Shown: piece after piece, positions 20,579 to 31,240 of the stretch
How positions within the stretch are numbered: position 1 is the first letter of the stretch
How the letters are laid out: every line of letters begins with the position of its first letter
Origin: Blasia pusilla
Taxonomy: Eukaryota > Marchantiophyta > Marchantiopsida > Blasiales
Assembly: GCA_050084515.1 (NCBI GenBank)
Contig: CM114274.1
Coordinates: 26,536,001 to 26,600,000, forward strand
Direction of reading: 5' to 3'
Length of the DNA stretch: 64,000 bases
The notes under the pieces: model-generated
The model's input: only the letters and a program-made list of their open reading frames with translations
Database searches by the model: none
Told to the model about the DNA's origin: nothing
Translations under genes and position numbers: made by a program

Positions 20579-20582
20579 ACTC

Positions 20583-21034
20583 TTATGTTAAAGCAGAGGT
20601 GATGAGAACAGAGATAATTCATATTCATGCCTACATTTTCTATTTCCTAGAAAATGCGTCTGATTATTTGAAGGCGGCAGATGTAGAATGCAACCGACAC
20701 CTTTTGCGTTGCTGCGTTTGAGAAATACGGTGTGGTTACCGAATAAATCTTTGTTTGTTCTATTTTTCTTGAAGTGTATCTACCTTCATCTTCATAGCAA
20801 CCGAGAACTAGAGTGCTCGTTGATTGCATTGCATTTCTCGGTTGAGTCACCATTGACTAAAGATTGGGCTGCATGTGCGTAAGAATGAATCGAGCATCTT
20901 CATTGGGGAGTGTAGCATGTGGGAATGAAATGACTGCAAGGCAAACCATTATATATATTTCATCTTAGCTTTACAACATAATTAAGTCGTGCCCAAGCAG
21001 CATTGCTGCACATTATGATATCCGCACCCTAAAC
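20583..21034. other. Spacer after element 2
   Basis: No recognisable gene. Short open frames on both strands have no motif I know. Confidence 0.45.
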
Positions 21035-22850
21035 CCCCGACGATGCCTCTCGCTTTGGAACTACCGCACTACCGCAATTGTGCTTGCTATAGCCTAGTCC
21101 GTCTTTTTCTCCTCCAATTATTTAGAGCAACCAAGGAAGAGCGCAAGCTCAATGGTTATTGAGTAAAATTCCATGCTTAGATTTCTTTTGCGTTATGCAT
21201 TTGATTTTAAAGGTACTGCACAATTAGGTCATCTCCATCCGCCATCACTCCTGCTTATGTACCGTGTGAGCTTCACACCATGAATTCTTGACAATACCTC
21301 TTGGTTTTGCAACCACCACCATTGCATTTGCCCTAGGTCAGTTTCTGTGTTTGTCCTTCGATTATGTAGCGCAACGTAGGCAGGGCATGAGATCAATGGT
21401 CATAAGGCTAAAAAAATTGGTGCTTATCGGGTACTGTCTGTTCTAGGACATGTGTGCTAGCCTCACAAGTGACCGTGTCGTGCCTTGTTGAGAAGATATT
21501 GCAACGTGTAGACATTTGAGATCACATAGTAGGGTAACAAAGGAGATTTGGTGCGAATGGAGGTCTTGTGAGTATTGATGCCGGTTGTCGCCGTGAGGTT
21601 TTAGGACTTGATAGAGACTTTTTACTGTGGTCTAGGTAGTGGATTCACTGGTTTGGGATACATAGAGACTACATGGGGCTTTGGCTGTGGTTCGACGTCT
21701 CATTTAAGTATTAAGTAGTTCACTAGTGGCGGTTCTTGCAATTTTTTATGTGGATACATCATTCCCAACATTCCTCATCCTTTGACACACTACAGCCGTA
21801 GATCAACCTGCTAAACTATTGTCGATAGAGTTAGAACTTTTATGAAGCAACGACATTGTTGATTTCATTCTATGATGGAGTTTCTTAGTTTTTTCATGGG
21901 TACCTGCAATATATTAAAACAGAGATGTTGGCTTGCGTATACTTGGTTCTTTCATGCACCAAACTGGGCTAGCTTACCATACCAAATCCCTAGTATGAGT
22001 TATATAGGAGCATTTTTTGCAACAACAGTACTTCCAATCTCAGGTGCCCCTATAGCTATAGAATTTAGATAGCAGAGTAACAAGCAAGACGGGGTACAAT
22101 GGAAGTCTCTAGAGTATTGATGTTGGTTATGGTTTTGAGGTTTTAGGACTAGATAGGGAATTTCAGTGTGGACTTAGCAGTGATTTGGGATACAAAGGGA
22201 CTTTGGCTGTGGTTTGATGTCTTGTTTGATTATTAAGAAGTTCCTTGGTAGCGATTTTAACAATTTTCATGATTGGGTGATCCAAAAGTTTAGGGTTCTA
22301 GGTCAATTTATTTCTCAATATGTGGAGATTTGAGATAAGATGGCAGAGAAACAAACACGACATAGTGTGAATGTGTATGTCAGGAGTATCCATGCTCGTT
22401 GTTATGTTGAGGTTTTAGAATTGAATATGGGTTTTCAGTCTGCATGCTATAGTGATTTGACATACAAAGAGACTACATGTGGTTTTAGTTCTGTTCAATG
22501 TCGTTTGAGTGGTGATTTTTATAGTACTTAATGTGAATATATCATCGCGATATTCCTCAACTTTTTTACACACTTAAGTCGTGGATCAGCATGCTTAACT
22601 GTCTCTCAACATGCTTAGGATCTTTATGAAGCAGCAAGATTATGGATTTCATTCTATGATGCAGTTTCTTGTTTTTTTTTCATGCTTTCGACGAGTGTAT
22701 CATAACAAAAATGTTGGACCTGCGTATAGTGGCCTTATATGCAAAAAAATGAGTTACTTTATGATATTAAACCCCTAATACGAGCTCTGTAGAGGCATTT
22801 CTTGTAGCGACAATACTTTCAAAGTCAGGTCCCCACATAATTGTGAAGTT
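21035..22850 (+). repeat. Diverged tandem duplications
   Basis: Two nested sets are seen. First, about 21035-21180 and 21285-21410 are diverged copies 250 bp apart ('gatgcctctcgctttggaac' against 'aatacctcttggttttgcaac', ending in 'caatggt'). Second, a longer unit appears at about 21500-22075, partly at 22080-22320, and again at 22330-22850. Anchors are 'gaggttttagga', 'tttgggatac', 'ctttggctgtgg', 'tttcattctatgat', 'agtttctt' and 'tccaa.ctcaggt.ccc'. No coding function is seen. Confidence 0.55.
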
Positions 22851-24250
22851 TATTTTACATGGCATGATCTGTGGCTACCGCACGTGGAAAACATGTTCTA
22901 TAGGTCAGTTTATTTGACTTGTGTAATAGTAAAATCCAATATTCTTGGGTATAATGGATATGTACAAGTGGTATGTATCATAGGTTCTGACGTTCATTGA
23001 TGTATGTTGCTTACTTGTAGTTGGACACAACATTCTTCAAAGTACGCATACAGATTTATGTACTTGTCCGGCTATAGTGATCCTATTTTGCTCTTTGAGA
23101 TTCATGTTCCCGTATTGTTGGTATCTAATACTAAGCAATGGTAGTTGTGTAAGTGCAATGTTTTCCATATGCAATTGTTGGTTCACGTATAGCAAGGAAA
23201 TGTTCATGCCATATAGTTTCTAGCATCTGTGAAATACTTCACTGGTTTGTTCCATGCTTAAAAAAATTGCATTTATCATTGTATTGTGAGAAGGCCATTT
23301 AAATGGTGTACTTACATGCTTTCCAAAGTTTATATGTGTATGAATAAGTACATTATATATGGTAATCGCGTAGCTTATTCATGCTTTATTATTGTGCTAA
23401 TGCCTATTACGTTTTGAAATCTGGGTATTATAAACTAAGTCGAACTAAAGAGTGTTGCCAATTAGCTATCTTCTAGACATCCACTGCTTAAGAATTGTAG
23501 ATGATTCATATTGTTTCTTATCTTGAAAGAACATTTCCCCTCCGATCACAATTAGCCAAGCCGCGTTGCAACCAATTTACTTTATGTAGCTAGTCTTCCA
23601 GTTACCCTAGTGCGTGAGCATATGCTCCTTGCAACATGTGGGTACAACAAGGGGGTATACCGAAGTTAGAAACTCTTGCTTATCAAATCATAACATGCTT
23701 AGATCATGTAGAACATGTGCAAGATGTCCTTACAAGGAAACTAGAGATAAAACTTGTTAGCAGAAATTAGCCTGATATTGATGTTGTGCTCAAAGATTGG
23801 TAACAAAAATGCTCAGATTTCATAGGGAACATGAAATGTTGTGGATATTGTGGGATAGTTTGATATGAAACAAGCCAAATCAAGATGAATGTCATAGAAA
23901 CTTATACGTATGCGCCTTATGTACTATACAATGGGTATATGCGTCAATACATAATACCTTCACCTGGGAAGTTCTATGTGTACATAGTGTAAGGGCAGCA
24001 CACCTCTAACAGGACAAAAGGTATACGACTCTACATGACTCCTTCCTACATACGAGACATACTGGTGGTAAAGCCGTTGTATTTGCAGATATTGTCGCTT
24101 GTCGATTCTCGCCCAGGGATTGAAACAAAGTACAAAGGGTTTCATACAGGCTTTTTCCACATCAACTCACTCCTTGACTGCCCACTTGTTGCATGGAATA
24201 TAGAATCACCTTTGCTATCTGATTCTGACTTTTTGCATAGACAAGTGAGG
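22851..24250. other. AT-rich spacer
   Basis: Low-GC DNA with only short open frames, and no motif or repeat recognised. It ends with AATG (24251-24254), which is duplicated after the solo terminal repeat. Confidence 0.5.
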
Positions 24251-24254
24251 AATG

Positions 24255-24898
24255 TGTCACGTATCTTATGATAGATCTGTGAAATCTAGTAGAGCGTCTA
24301 CGTGAGTAGTAGAGGACAGGCTCAGTTGGTCGAGGATGACATGCTGAGGCCCCGGGAAACTTGAGAGAGCAGGTTTCTCCTTCGTTTCGGCTCATTTGGA
24401 GCCATATTGAGGAACTAACTATTTTAGGTAAGTATCATTTTGAGTATGTGATCAAATTTATATTTTTGGTAAGTGGCCGTTGACCTCCTTCATCAGGTCA
24501 AGAGCCAAGGAGGTGACTTGGGAGCATAGGTTACCATGGAGAGAGCTTGGGAGAGGGGAGGGGTATACCTCAAGGAGAGAGAGCTTGAGAACTCATTCTC
24601 TCTTTGTTGAACCTCTTGGCATAAGGCGGCGGGGCTATGGTCCCTTGCCTTGTGAGCGTAACCCAAGCCTCTCATTAGGAGAGTGGGTTTGGTTTGACAT
24701 GAGAGAGAGTGTACACCTTTGAGAGCTATGGTGTGAGATGGTATAGAGAGAGAGATTGGATCTTACTTTAATTGGAGATATTTTGGTACTTCTTGTCTCG
24801 TTGTTTGGATGCCATGAGTTAGCATGGGATCGTGTGTGTTTGTATGTGTGTTTGGTGACAAGGATGTATATTGTGTAGCGATGTGTATGCACACGAAA
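24255..24898 (+). mobile_element. Solo B-A terminal repeat (644 bp) of the Ty3/Gypsy family
   Basis: Starts TGTCACGTATCTTATG, contains the whole of block B, continues directly into block A ('ttggagatattttggtac') and ends 'gcacacgaaa'. It is flanked by AATG on both sides (24251-24254 and 24899-24902). It keeps the TATA-like TATACC (24564-24569) and CTCATTCTCTCTTTG (24592-24606). A solo unit with B first and A last defines the integrated repeat as B-A. It would arise by recombination between the two B copies of an element like element 2. Confidence 0.8.
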
Positions 24899-25891
24899 AA
24901 TGTTTTACTGGTGAACTTGAGAGTGAAGGAGTTGTTTGCACAGTACATGCCTTTGATTGAGTTACCAAGGCCTACACTTGGTCTTGTAATTCTCCCACCC
25001 TCTAGTGTGGAAGGGATTTTGAATTAATTTTCCCTGGAGAATGGACAACTTACTTATAGTATGGCGGCGGACTCGTATACTACAGAGCTTAAGGTATTGC
25101 AGGATGTATAGTATTCTTTGCCTGTTAAAAGAAGGAAATCATATGATATTTTTCACAATGGAAGTGTTTGTCTTTGAGAACACACATAGGTCAAGGAATA
25201 ATTTTTTAGTGACAAAAATGGGATTTCAACTAATGCAAAATTTGGTAATTGAAACAGGGATCTTCCCTTTCCTATTCCCATATCTCAAGGATTATTTTAC
25301 TTGTAAATGTTCATTTAGAGACTATTTTTGGACACGAACAAAGCACTTGTTTATTTTTTCTACACTATACAAATCGCGTATTCTTTCAACGCATCAACTC
25401 CGACAATTCATTGCCATAGCATCCTCTAGCCGTTATTTCATTCTTAATAGAGAACTTCACCAACTGAATAAGAAACATCCCCATCTTCCAGATAAAGATT
25501 TTTACATACACCTATCCAAGTATGCCGTAAACGCCCACATTCAAGGCATCGACACCATTCAAAAGACTTCAAAACATGGTGAGAAAGTGGGGCGTGTTTG
25601 ACTTCTTCCTAACCCTTGCCTCCAATGAGGTGTTAGAGTCCAGATGGAGTGAAATTGAACTTATTCTCCGTAGGCCAAATCTGTCCTTCACATAGAGGGA
25701 TGCTCCTATTGAGTGTGCCATTCTTTTTCATACAAGACTATGAGCATTTTTACTGAGTAATGTTCTCAGGGGACTGTAGATTTTGGGGCACATTCACAAC
25801 TACATGATACGTTATAAGCTACAAGAATGTGGGAGTCTTCACTACCATATGATATTGTGGCTCGACAATCTGAATATTAATCGTGTCACCT

Positions 25892-25977
25892 CTGAATTTT
25901 TTTGCTATATACCTTTGCTTAGTATTGCAGACATAGAATCTGAAATACTAAGCAAAGGTATGTAGCAAAAAATTCAG
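25892..25977. repeat. Fold-back palindrome 1 in Helitron
   Basis: Arms 25892-25925 and 25945-25977 are inverted, about 33 bp, with one substitution and one indel. The 19-base loop contains 'gcagacatagaat', a phrase repeated in the next palindrome loop and again at 26079-26090. Confidence 0.9.
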
Positions 25978-26002
25978 GTTGATGTTGTTGAAATGAATCG
26001 CT

Positions 26003-26055
26003 AGGTTGAAATTTTCAATTTAGTATTACAGACATAGAATTGAAAATTTCAACCT
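26003..26055. repeat. Fold-back palindrome 2 in Helitron
   Basis: Perfect 18-bp inverted arms (AGGTTGAAATTTTCAATT at 26003-26020 and its complement at 26038-26055) enclose a 17-base loop with 'agtattacagacatag'. It follows palindrome 1 by only 25 bases. Confidence 0.92.
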
Positions 26056-26119
26056 GATTCAATGTCGCTTAGTATTGTAGACACAGAATTGAAAAAATGC
26101 AAGTTGATGTTGTTGAAAT

Positions 26120-26341
26120 GATCTTTTGTTCCCTTAATGATGCACACATCTTGTTTACAATTATGAAGCTTCTTGGTTGTGATAAAGTGATGAAGGTTTT
26201 AAACAACATCAATTCAACATCATCAAGTGAAATGCAATGAAATTCATGTTTATGTTGTTCAAAACCTTCATCACTTTGTCATAACCAAGCAACTTCATAA
26301 CTGTAAACAAGATATGTGCATCATTAGGGGAACAAAAGATC
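26120..26341. repeat. Fold-back palindrome 3 in Helitron, 90-bp arms
   Basis: Arms 26120-26209 and 26252-26341 are each 90 bp and inverted, with about eight mismatches (roughly 91 percent identity). The right arm reads in frame as Rep coding sequence leading into PYCRTGFP, so the right arm is the original and the left arm an inverted copy of it. The loop is 42 bases. Confidence 0.92.
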
Positions 26342-27179
26342 ACGCACCATATTGTCGCACGGGATTCCCCTCCAACCCCAAGTGTCATATAGTATTGACC
26401 CACAAACTTTGAAGTGGAAATATTTCAGACACGGACAAGAGCACCACAATATCATTCCATACCATCCTGCAATCATGTTAGTTTGGGGGAATACACGAAC
26501 CTACAACATATAACTAATGTTTAATGGTTGTTCTATCTGCTGAAGTATGCCTTAAAGTCTGAGCCACAAGGATCCTTGAATATAAATACAGAATGCGCAA
26601 GGTGCTTAGGCCTTGAAGGTCTAGATGAAATCAGATTGCAACTCATATCCGACCTTGTCTTGAATCTGCATATGTCTTCAACAGAAGCACCCTTGATAGC
26701 CCTCTGAATTTCCATCATCTACATAATACACGCTGTATATTATATTGACTCTAGTTCTCCGCATAGAAGAACTACCTTATACAAAAATGCCACAACAGTC
26801 TCCGTATATCCAAGAATTTTATACTATCCTATGTCTAATTGTCTTTCTGATTTAACATTTTCTCAATTTTGGACATCTTAATTATGAAGTACTTGCGGTA
26901 GGTACCATAAGCTCAAAATATTTTGTAGGAAATAACCATATTGGAAATTCAATAAATAAGACAAATACGCTAGTATGATTTACTAAATACCACCCACTAC
27001 GCCAATCAACCGAGTTCTTCTACAACACTCTCCTCTTCCACATCACATTCAAGTCCAAGGGCGACATCCTCTCTATTGATTCACCTGATTGGACATACCT
27101 ATACGAGTGTATCTATCGGAAAATCTTATTTGATCCGTCGTCTATTGTAGAGGAAATTAAGAAATACGATGTATCAAAT

Positions 27180-28430
27180 ATGTGGAGTGAGGTTCACACA
27201 AGTGAAATTGCGACAAAGGTAATTGAGATTATTGGACCACATCTGGTTTTTGACATAGATCCTGCTACAATTTGTAGTAGACAACCGGACAACAATGGCC
27301 CAATTGATAAAACTGAGCCCACTTGCGATAAGTTGTTACCATTCAATATTTTGAATTGTGAACAACTGGCGCTCTATGACACTATCAAGCTATTGTCGGC
27401 TGGTTTGGTAATGATCAGTGGCCTGCTTGGATGCGGCAAGACATTTTTTATCCGCTTCATGCAAAAGCACTGGGCTCCCAATTTGTAGTGATAATGTTGA
27501 TTGCAATAACTGGTATTTCTGTTGTTGGACTCCATGACCAAGATACAACAGTTCATTTTTCTTTTGCCATTCTAGAAAAATGAGATCTACCTACAATGCA
27601 CACAGCTATTGATCAGTATAGTCGATTAAGAGATGCTTAAGTTGTAGTAAAAGATCAATGATGAATGCTAACGCCTCATTTGCTACAAATCATTGTTATG
27701 AGGATGCCTCGTGTATGTCCATCTTCAATTTGAATCCTTTTCGACAAAACTTATTCTTCTTATAGGTGACCATTGTCAATTACCTCCAATTTGTCGCCAT
27801 AATATTATTCCTATGTGCCTTGCGTGTCATATATCTTCTTCTCTATTTTTCAGTTCATTACACAAGTATTCTCCTATGAGGCACAATAGTGTCATTGAGC
27901 TGCTCTCATTCCACTCACAAATCCGGATAAAAAATACCAACCGAGTAACAGACTGTTGCTTGTCTTGGAAAGTTCTTTCCTGCAGAGAATGTTGGTGTGG
28001 ATTTCATACAAGAAAATACTCAGATCATATGCTTTCACCGGGCTGACATTGAGCTATTTAATGTTGTATCTCTCCGGAGGTTATATGGCTATGCTTCAAT
28101 AATCCCTGTGTACGTCTCCATGAACGCCCCTCATGATTCTCAATTTCATGATTGGATATCAGATTCGTCTTTCCACTAGCTACAATTTATTGCTATTGGT
28201 TGCAAAGTCTTGCTCACGTCTAATGTTGATTTGAAAAGTCAAGCAGCCAGTGGTGCTTCAGTAATAGTACTAGATTGCAGCTACAAATCAGGAGAGTTGG
28301 CTACAATCACAATCATGTTGCACAGTTGATGGTAGATGTTTGCTTGTGATCATGCTAGCTTTTGCTCCCGGCCTTGTGTATGTGATGCTATCGAGAGTCA
28401 AAATTAGACAACATCTATGCATTTTTGGCA
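27180..28430 (+). pseudogene. Helitron Pif1-like helicase remnants
   Basis: LNCEQLALYDTIKLL precedes MISGLLGCGKTFFI, the Walker A motif (about 27409-27447). LILLIGDHCQLPPI (about 27752-27793) is the GDxxQLPP motif. GCKVLLTSNVDLKSQAASGAS (about 28200-28262) is the Pif1 'VMLTxNLD-GLVNGAxG' block, and APGLVYVMLSRVK (about 28365-28405) is motif VI (YVALSRV). Motifs are in the right order but spread over several frames with stops. Pif1-like helicases unwind the strand displaced during Helitron transposition. Confidence 0.8.
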
Positions 28431-28450
28431 CTCTAGCTCTTGTTGATTTC

Positions 28451-29264
28451 CATGTTTTTAGGCAAGTGGGATAGTGATATTTACTTTAGGTACATCTACA
28501 ACTACCTTTGGATGCTTGTACCTAAAATGACGACTGCCGAGGGATCTGCAAAGACTCAGGCAAGGAGGTCTACTGCCCCAAATTCAATAGCAACCAACCA
28601 AAGTCCAGCTTTTGCACCATCTTTTTGAGTGACAATAGCTCAAATAATTACCTTCATCCTTTGCCAACAACACAACAGTTGTTTCAAAGTGTTGATCATT
28701 AAATCCATCGCAGTAATCACTGATTAGGTTTGAAATATTGCTATCATTGCTTAAAATGTTATTGAGCACTAGTAAACTACAAACTGCACTCTTGCTGTCC
28801 ACATCAACCAATTTATACAACCAAAGTTGTATCAACATCGTTCAACTCTCATCCACCATACTTAATCATATCAATAATGAACTTGTTATCAGGTACTCAA
28901 GTCATGAGTAAATTTTTCCCAAACGATCCTCAATGACATGCTTGATCTTCCCGAGGAAATCAATGTTCAAATTATTCCACCGACCAACGCCCAATTAAAG
29001 TATGCTAATACTTGAAGACTAGAACACTCTCACTGAGGTGACGATATTTCCAATCGACAGATGAGTCGGATGATTGATGAAATGAAGCTTTGGACAACAT
29101 CATTTTGTGAGTTGAAAAATTAGCCCCCTGCAACAAGTATGTGCACTGAACAAGCAATATACTTATGCATATGCTCAATTACTATGGTCATTAACTATGC
29201 ACCTGGTGAATAACTCTAACACTCTATTTGGGATGCATCCGCTTCATGTATCCAAAAAGAAATC
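28451..29264. other. Sequence downstream of the helicase, nothing recognised
   Basis: Low-GC, with short open frames on both strands. It may be the rest of the Helitron or captured DNA. No motif is seen. Confidence 0.35.
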
Positions 29265-29651
29265 ATGAAACACAAAGGAGTTCAATTCAACGAGGCTAAG
29301 CTAACTAGGCAGCAAGCTGCGGTCCACTATACACTATTAACAAGTGGAATCAAGCTCGATTTGTTTCAAGAAGTGAGGGTAATAAAAAAGTTACCATTGA
29401 ACATGTTGATCTCACTAAGCTATGCAAAAGCAACACATTTGCTCACACGATTGAGGACACTCCAGGATAACGACACTCTATCAGGTTCATCTGAGATGGA
29501 AGCTACCTTAGTCAGTGTTCCTGACCAGGTGCCCACTACATTGCCACATACTGAGAGAGGTTCACCTAGTAATTGGGCCACAACATTTCACATGAGTGAC
29601 GACGGTTTGTCTTACGTGGGACCTACACTTCCAAATTCTCTGAACAAGTGA
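29265..29651 (+). CDS. Hypothetical 128-residue open frame
   Basis: The frame starts MKHKGVQFNEAKLTRQQAAV and ends GPTLPNSLNK. Its first 80 residues look helical and mildly basic, while the C-terminal part is Ser/Thr/Pro-rich and probably disordered. I recognise no family. It is the longest open frame downstream of the Helitron helicase and may be an accessory or captured exon of that element, or chance. It lacks a visible promoter. I would not treat it as a confirmed gene. Confidence 0.2.
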   Translation: MKHKGVQFNEAKLTRQQAAVHYTLLTSGIKLDLFQEVRVIKKLPLNMLISLSYAKATHLLTRLRTLQDNDTLSGSSEMEATLVSVPDQVPTTLPHTERGSPSNWATTFHMSDDGLSYVGPTLPNSLNK

Positions 29652-31240
29652 AAGTGTACATAAAGTGTTATAGTTATTGAGGTTTGTTGCAATATCATAC
29701 TAAATTTGGCCCTTCATTCAGTTTCTCTGGTATTTTCGGTGGTTAGTACTTATTAGTTGTTTTGTGGTTTGTTGGTCACTGTTGTAAACATGAATATGAC
29801 AAGCTACGTAGAGGCCCAAGCAGACACACATGCACTTCGCTCAATTAATATGACCAACTACTGCAACTACATTCTATTTCACAGCAGATCGAATGAAGCT
29901 TTACTTGTTGTGCAATTTTGCCTACTGCACTTTCTATTTGAATTACTAAATAGTATATGTGTAGTTTGTACCGTTGTAATCAGCTTTAGATACTAATTTT
30001 TTTGTCTACTTAATTGCTGAAATATGAGGAGCTCTTCTATTGGTTCTTCTTTGATAGCAACATATAGATGGTTTAATCAAGGTTATAGCCTTATGTAGCC
30101 TCAAGAGTTCATGATTTGAAGCAGATTGCATGCTATATGTCCTCCATACAGTTCCATGCGAAGGATGTGGTTCTTGCTTTTATTCGTACGGGTGAAGCTT
30201 GGCTTAATCGTGCACTGTAAAACATTTGCAAGCTACTATTAGTGATTTTGGAAGTCAATATTGAATTCCCATAATTTTTGAATTTTCACGAATCCTTTGG
30301 AGTTGTCTCTGTTTCACTATAATGCAATATTAATTTTCAAATTGTAAAACTTCCATGTTACAACTAAATTTTTTATTTTAGAGATAGCTAGAGTACTTAA
30401 CTTTTATATATCTGTCACTAATGAAACCAACCAGTGCCGAGTGGTAAACAATCCACCACATCTTTTCATTTCCACTCAAATTTTGGACAGACTATCATGT
30501 ATTTCAGTTTCGTCATTGCTTCATGCTTTATACGGCTATCTAGTCGTCCACTTCATAACGAGTTTCTTCTCATGTACTCTTTACAAGTAGGTATGGTGTG
30601 TAAATTTGTTTCAGTAGGTGGTTTATATCATAGCCTTCCATCTATTGTTGAATGTCACTATATGCTCGTGCTATGTGTTCCAAAAGGTTATTTGTTCTTC
30701 ATGTGTAAAGATCTGTGTCAATTTTTACTTATTATGTCGCTCCTGTTATTCGCATGTAGGAGCAAAATATTGGCAACCATTCATCTAGAAGTGGGTATCA
30801 CACTCCAATAACTACTACTGCTTTTCAGCGCCTTATTCAACATAAGAGCAAACGAAACAGATGCCGAGTGGCCATACTCAAATCAAACAAGTTTGTTGTT
30901 GGTACATCGCACACTACTGAAATAGTATCAATTGCTTTATTTGATGGAGCTCTTCAAAACATTGCAATTCTCCGCGATCAACTCAAGAATTCTGAAGATT
31001 ATAATCACATGCTTCGGGAAGTTATGGAATATGGTGGAAGAGATGAAGGCACTCGAGTAGACAAGATATTTCAGCATTGACATATGGTTCAACACTCCTT
31101 CAGCCATACCTCATTGATGTTATTTATATAAATGGTATATAGTAGTATACTTAGTGTCTCATGTATCTTGTTCATGTGAGAAGAAGGATGTAGCATGCTT
31201 ACTAGTGGCAGATTTTTGCTGTCACCCACTTATCTCTGCT
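29652..31240. other. AT-rich region with weak open frames
   Basis: Frames at 30434-30811 (hydrophobic, Phe/Leu/Cys-rich) and 30868-31080 (VVGTSHTTEIVSIALFDGAL, ILRDQLKNSEDYNHMLREV, perhaps a short coiled coil) are open but unrecognised. The second is preceded by a different open frame and could be part of a decayed gene captured by the Helitron. No repeat copy of these frames is visible elsewhere in the window. Confidence 0.3.

Larger units (their letters stand above)
25041..26720 (+). pseudogene. Helitron Rep (HUH nuclease) domain remnants
   Basis: An open frame to 25601 (FPFLFPYLKDYF, SFRDYFWTRTKHLFIFSTL) looks like the Helitron N-terminal part. The adjacent frame continues WGVFDFFLTLASNE, then SRWSEIELILRRPNL, matching the conserved FFITLTANP-W-EI stretch. 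Near 25800 IRYKLQECGSLHYHMILWL carries the HUH metal-binding motif as HYH. After the palindromes comes QLHNCKQDMCI, PYCRTGFP (about 26340-26380), a zinc-finger-like segment, then LLKYALKSEPQG (about 26545), resembling YLFKY-K with the catalytic Tyr region. The HUH Rep nicks and joins DNA for rolling-circle transposition. Confidence 0.72.
24905..28450 (+). mobile_element. Degenerate autonomous Helitron-like element
   Basis: HUH replication-initiator and Pif1-like helicase regions lie in the same orientation, with the spacing of a RepHel protein. Many frameshifts and stops show it is dead. It starts directly after the solo terminal repeat. Helitron ends (5' TC, 3' hairpin plus CTRR) could not be placed with confidence, so the limits are approximate and the element may extend toward 31.1 kb. 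Three fold-back palindromes interrupt the Rep region. Confidence 0.75.
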
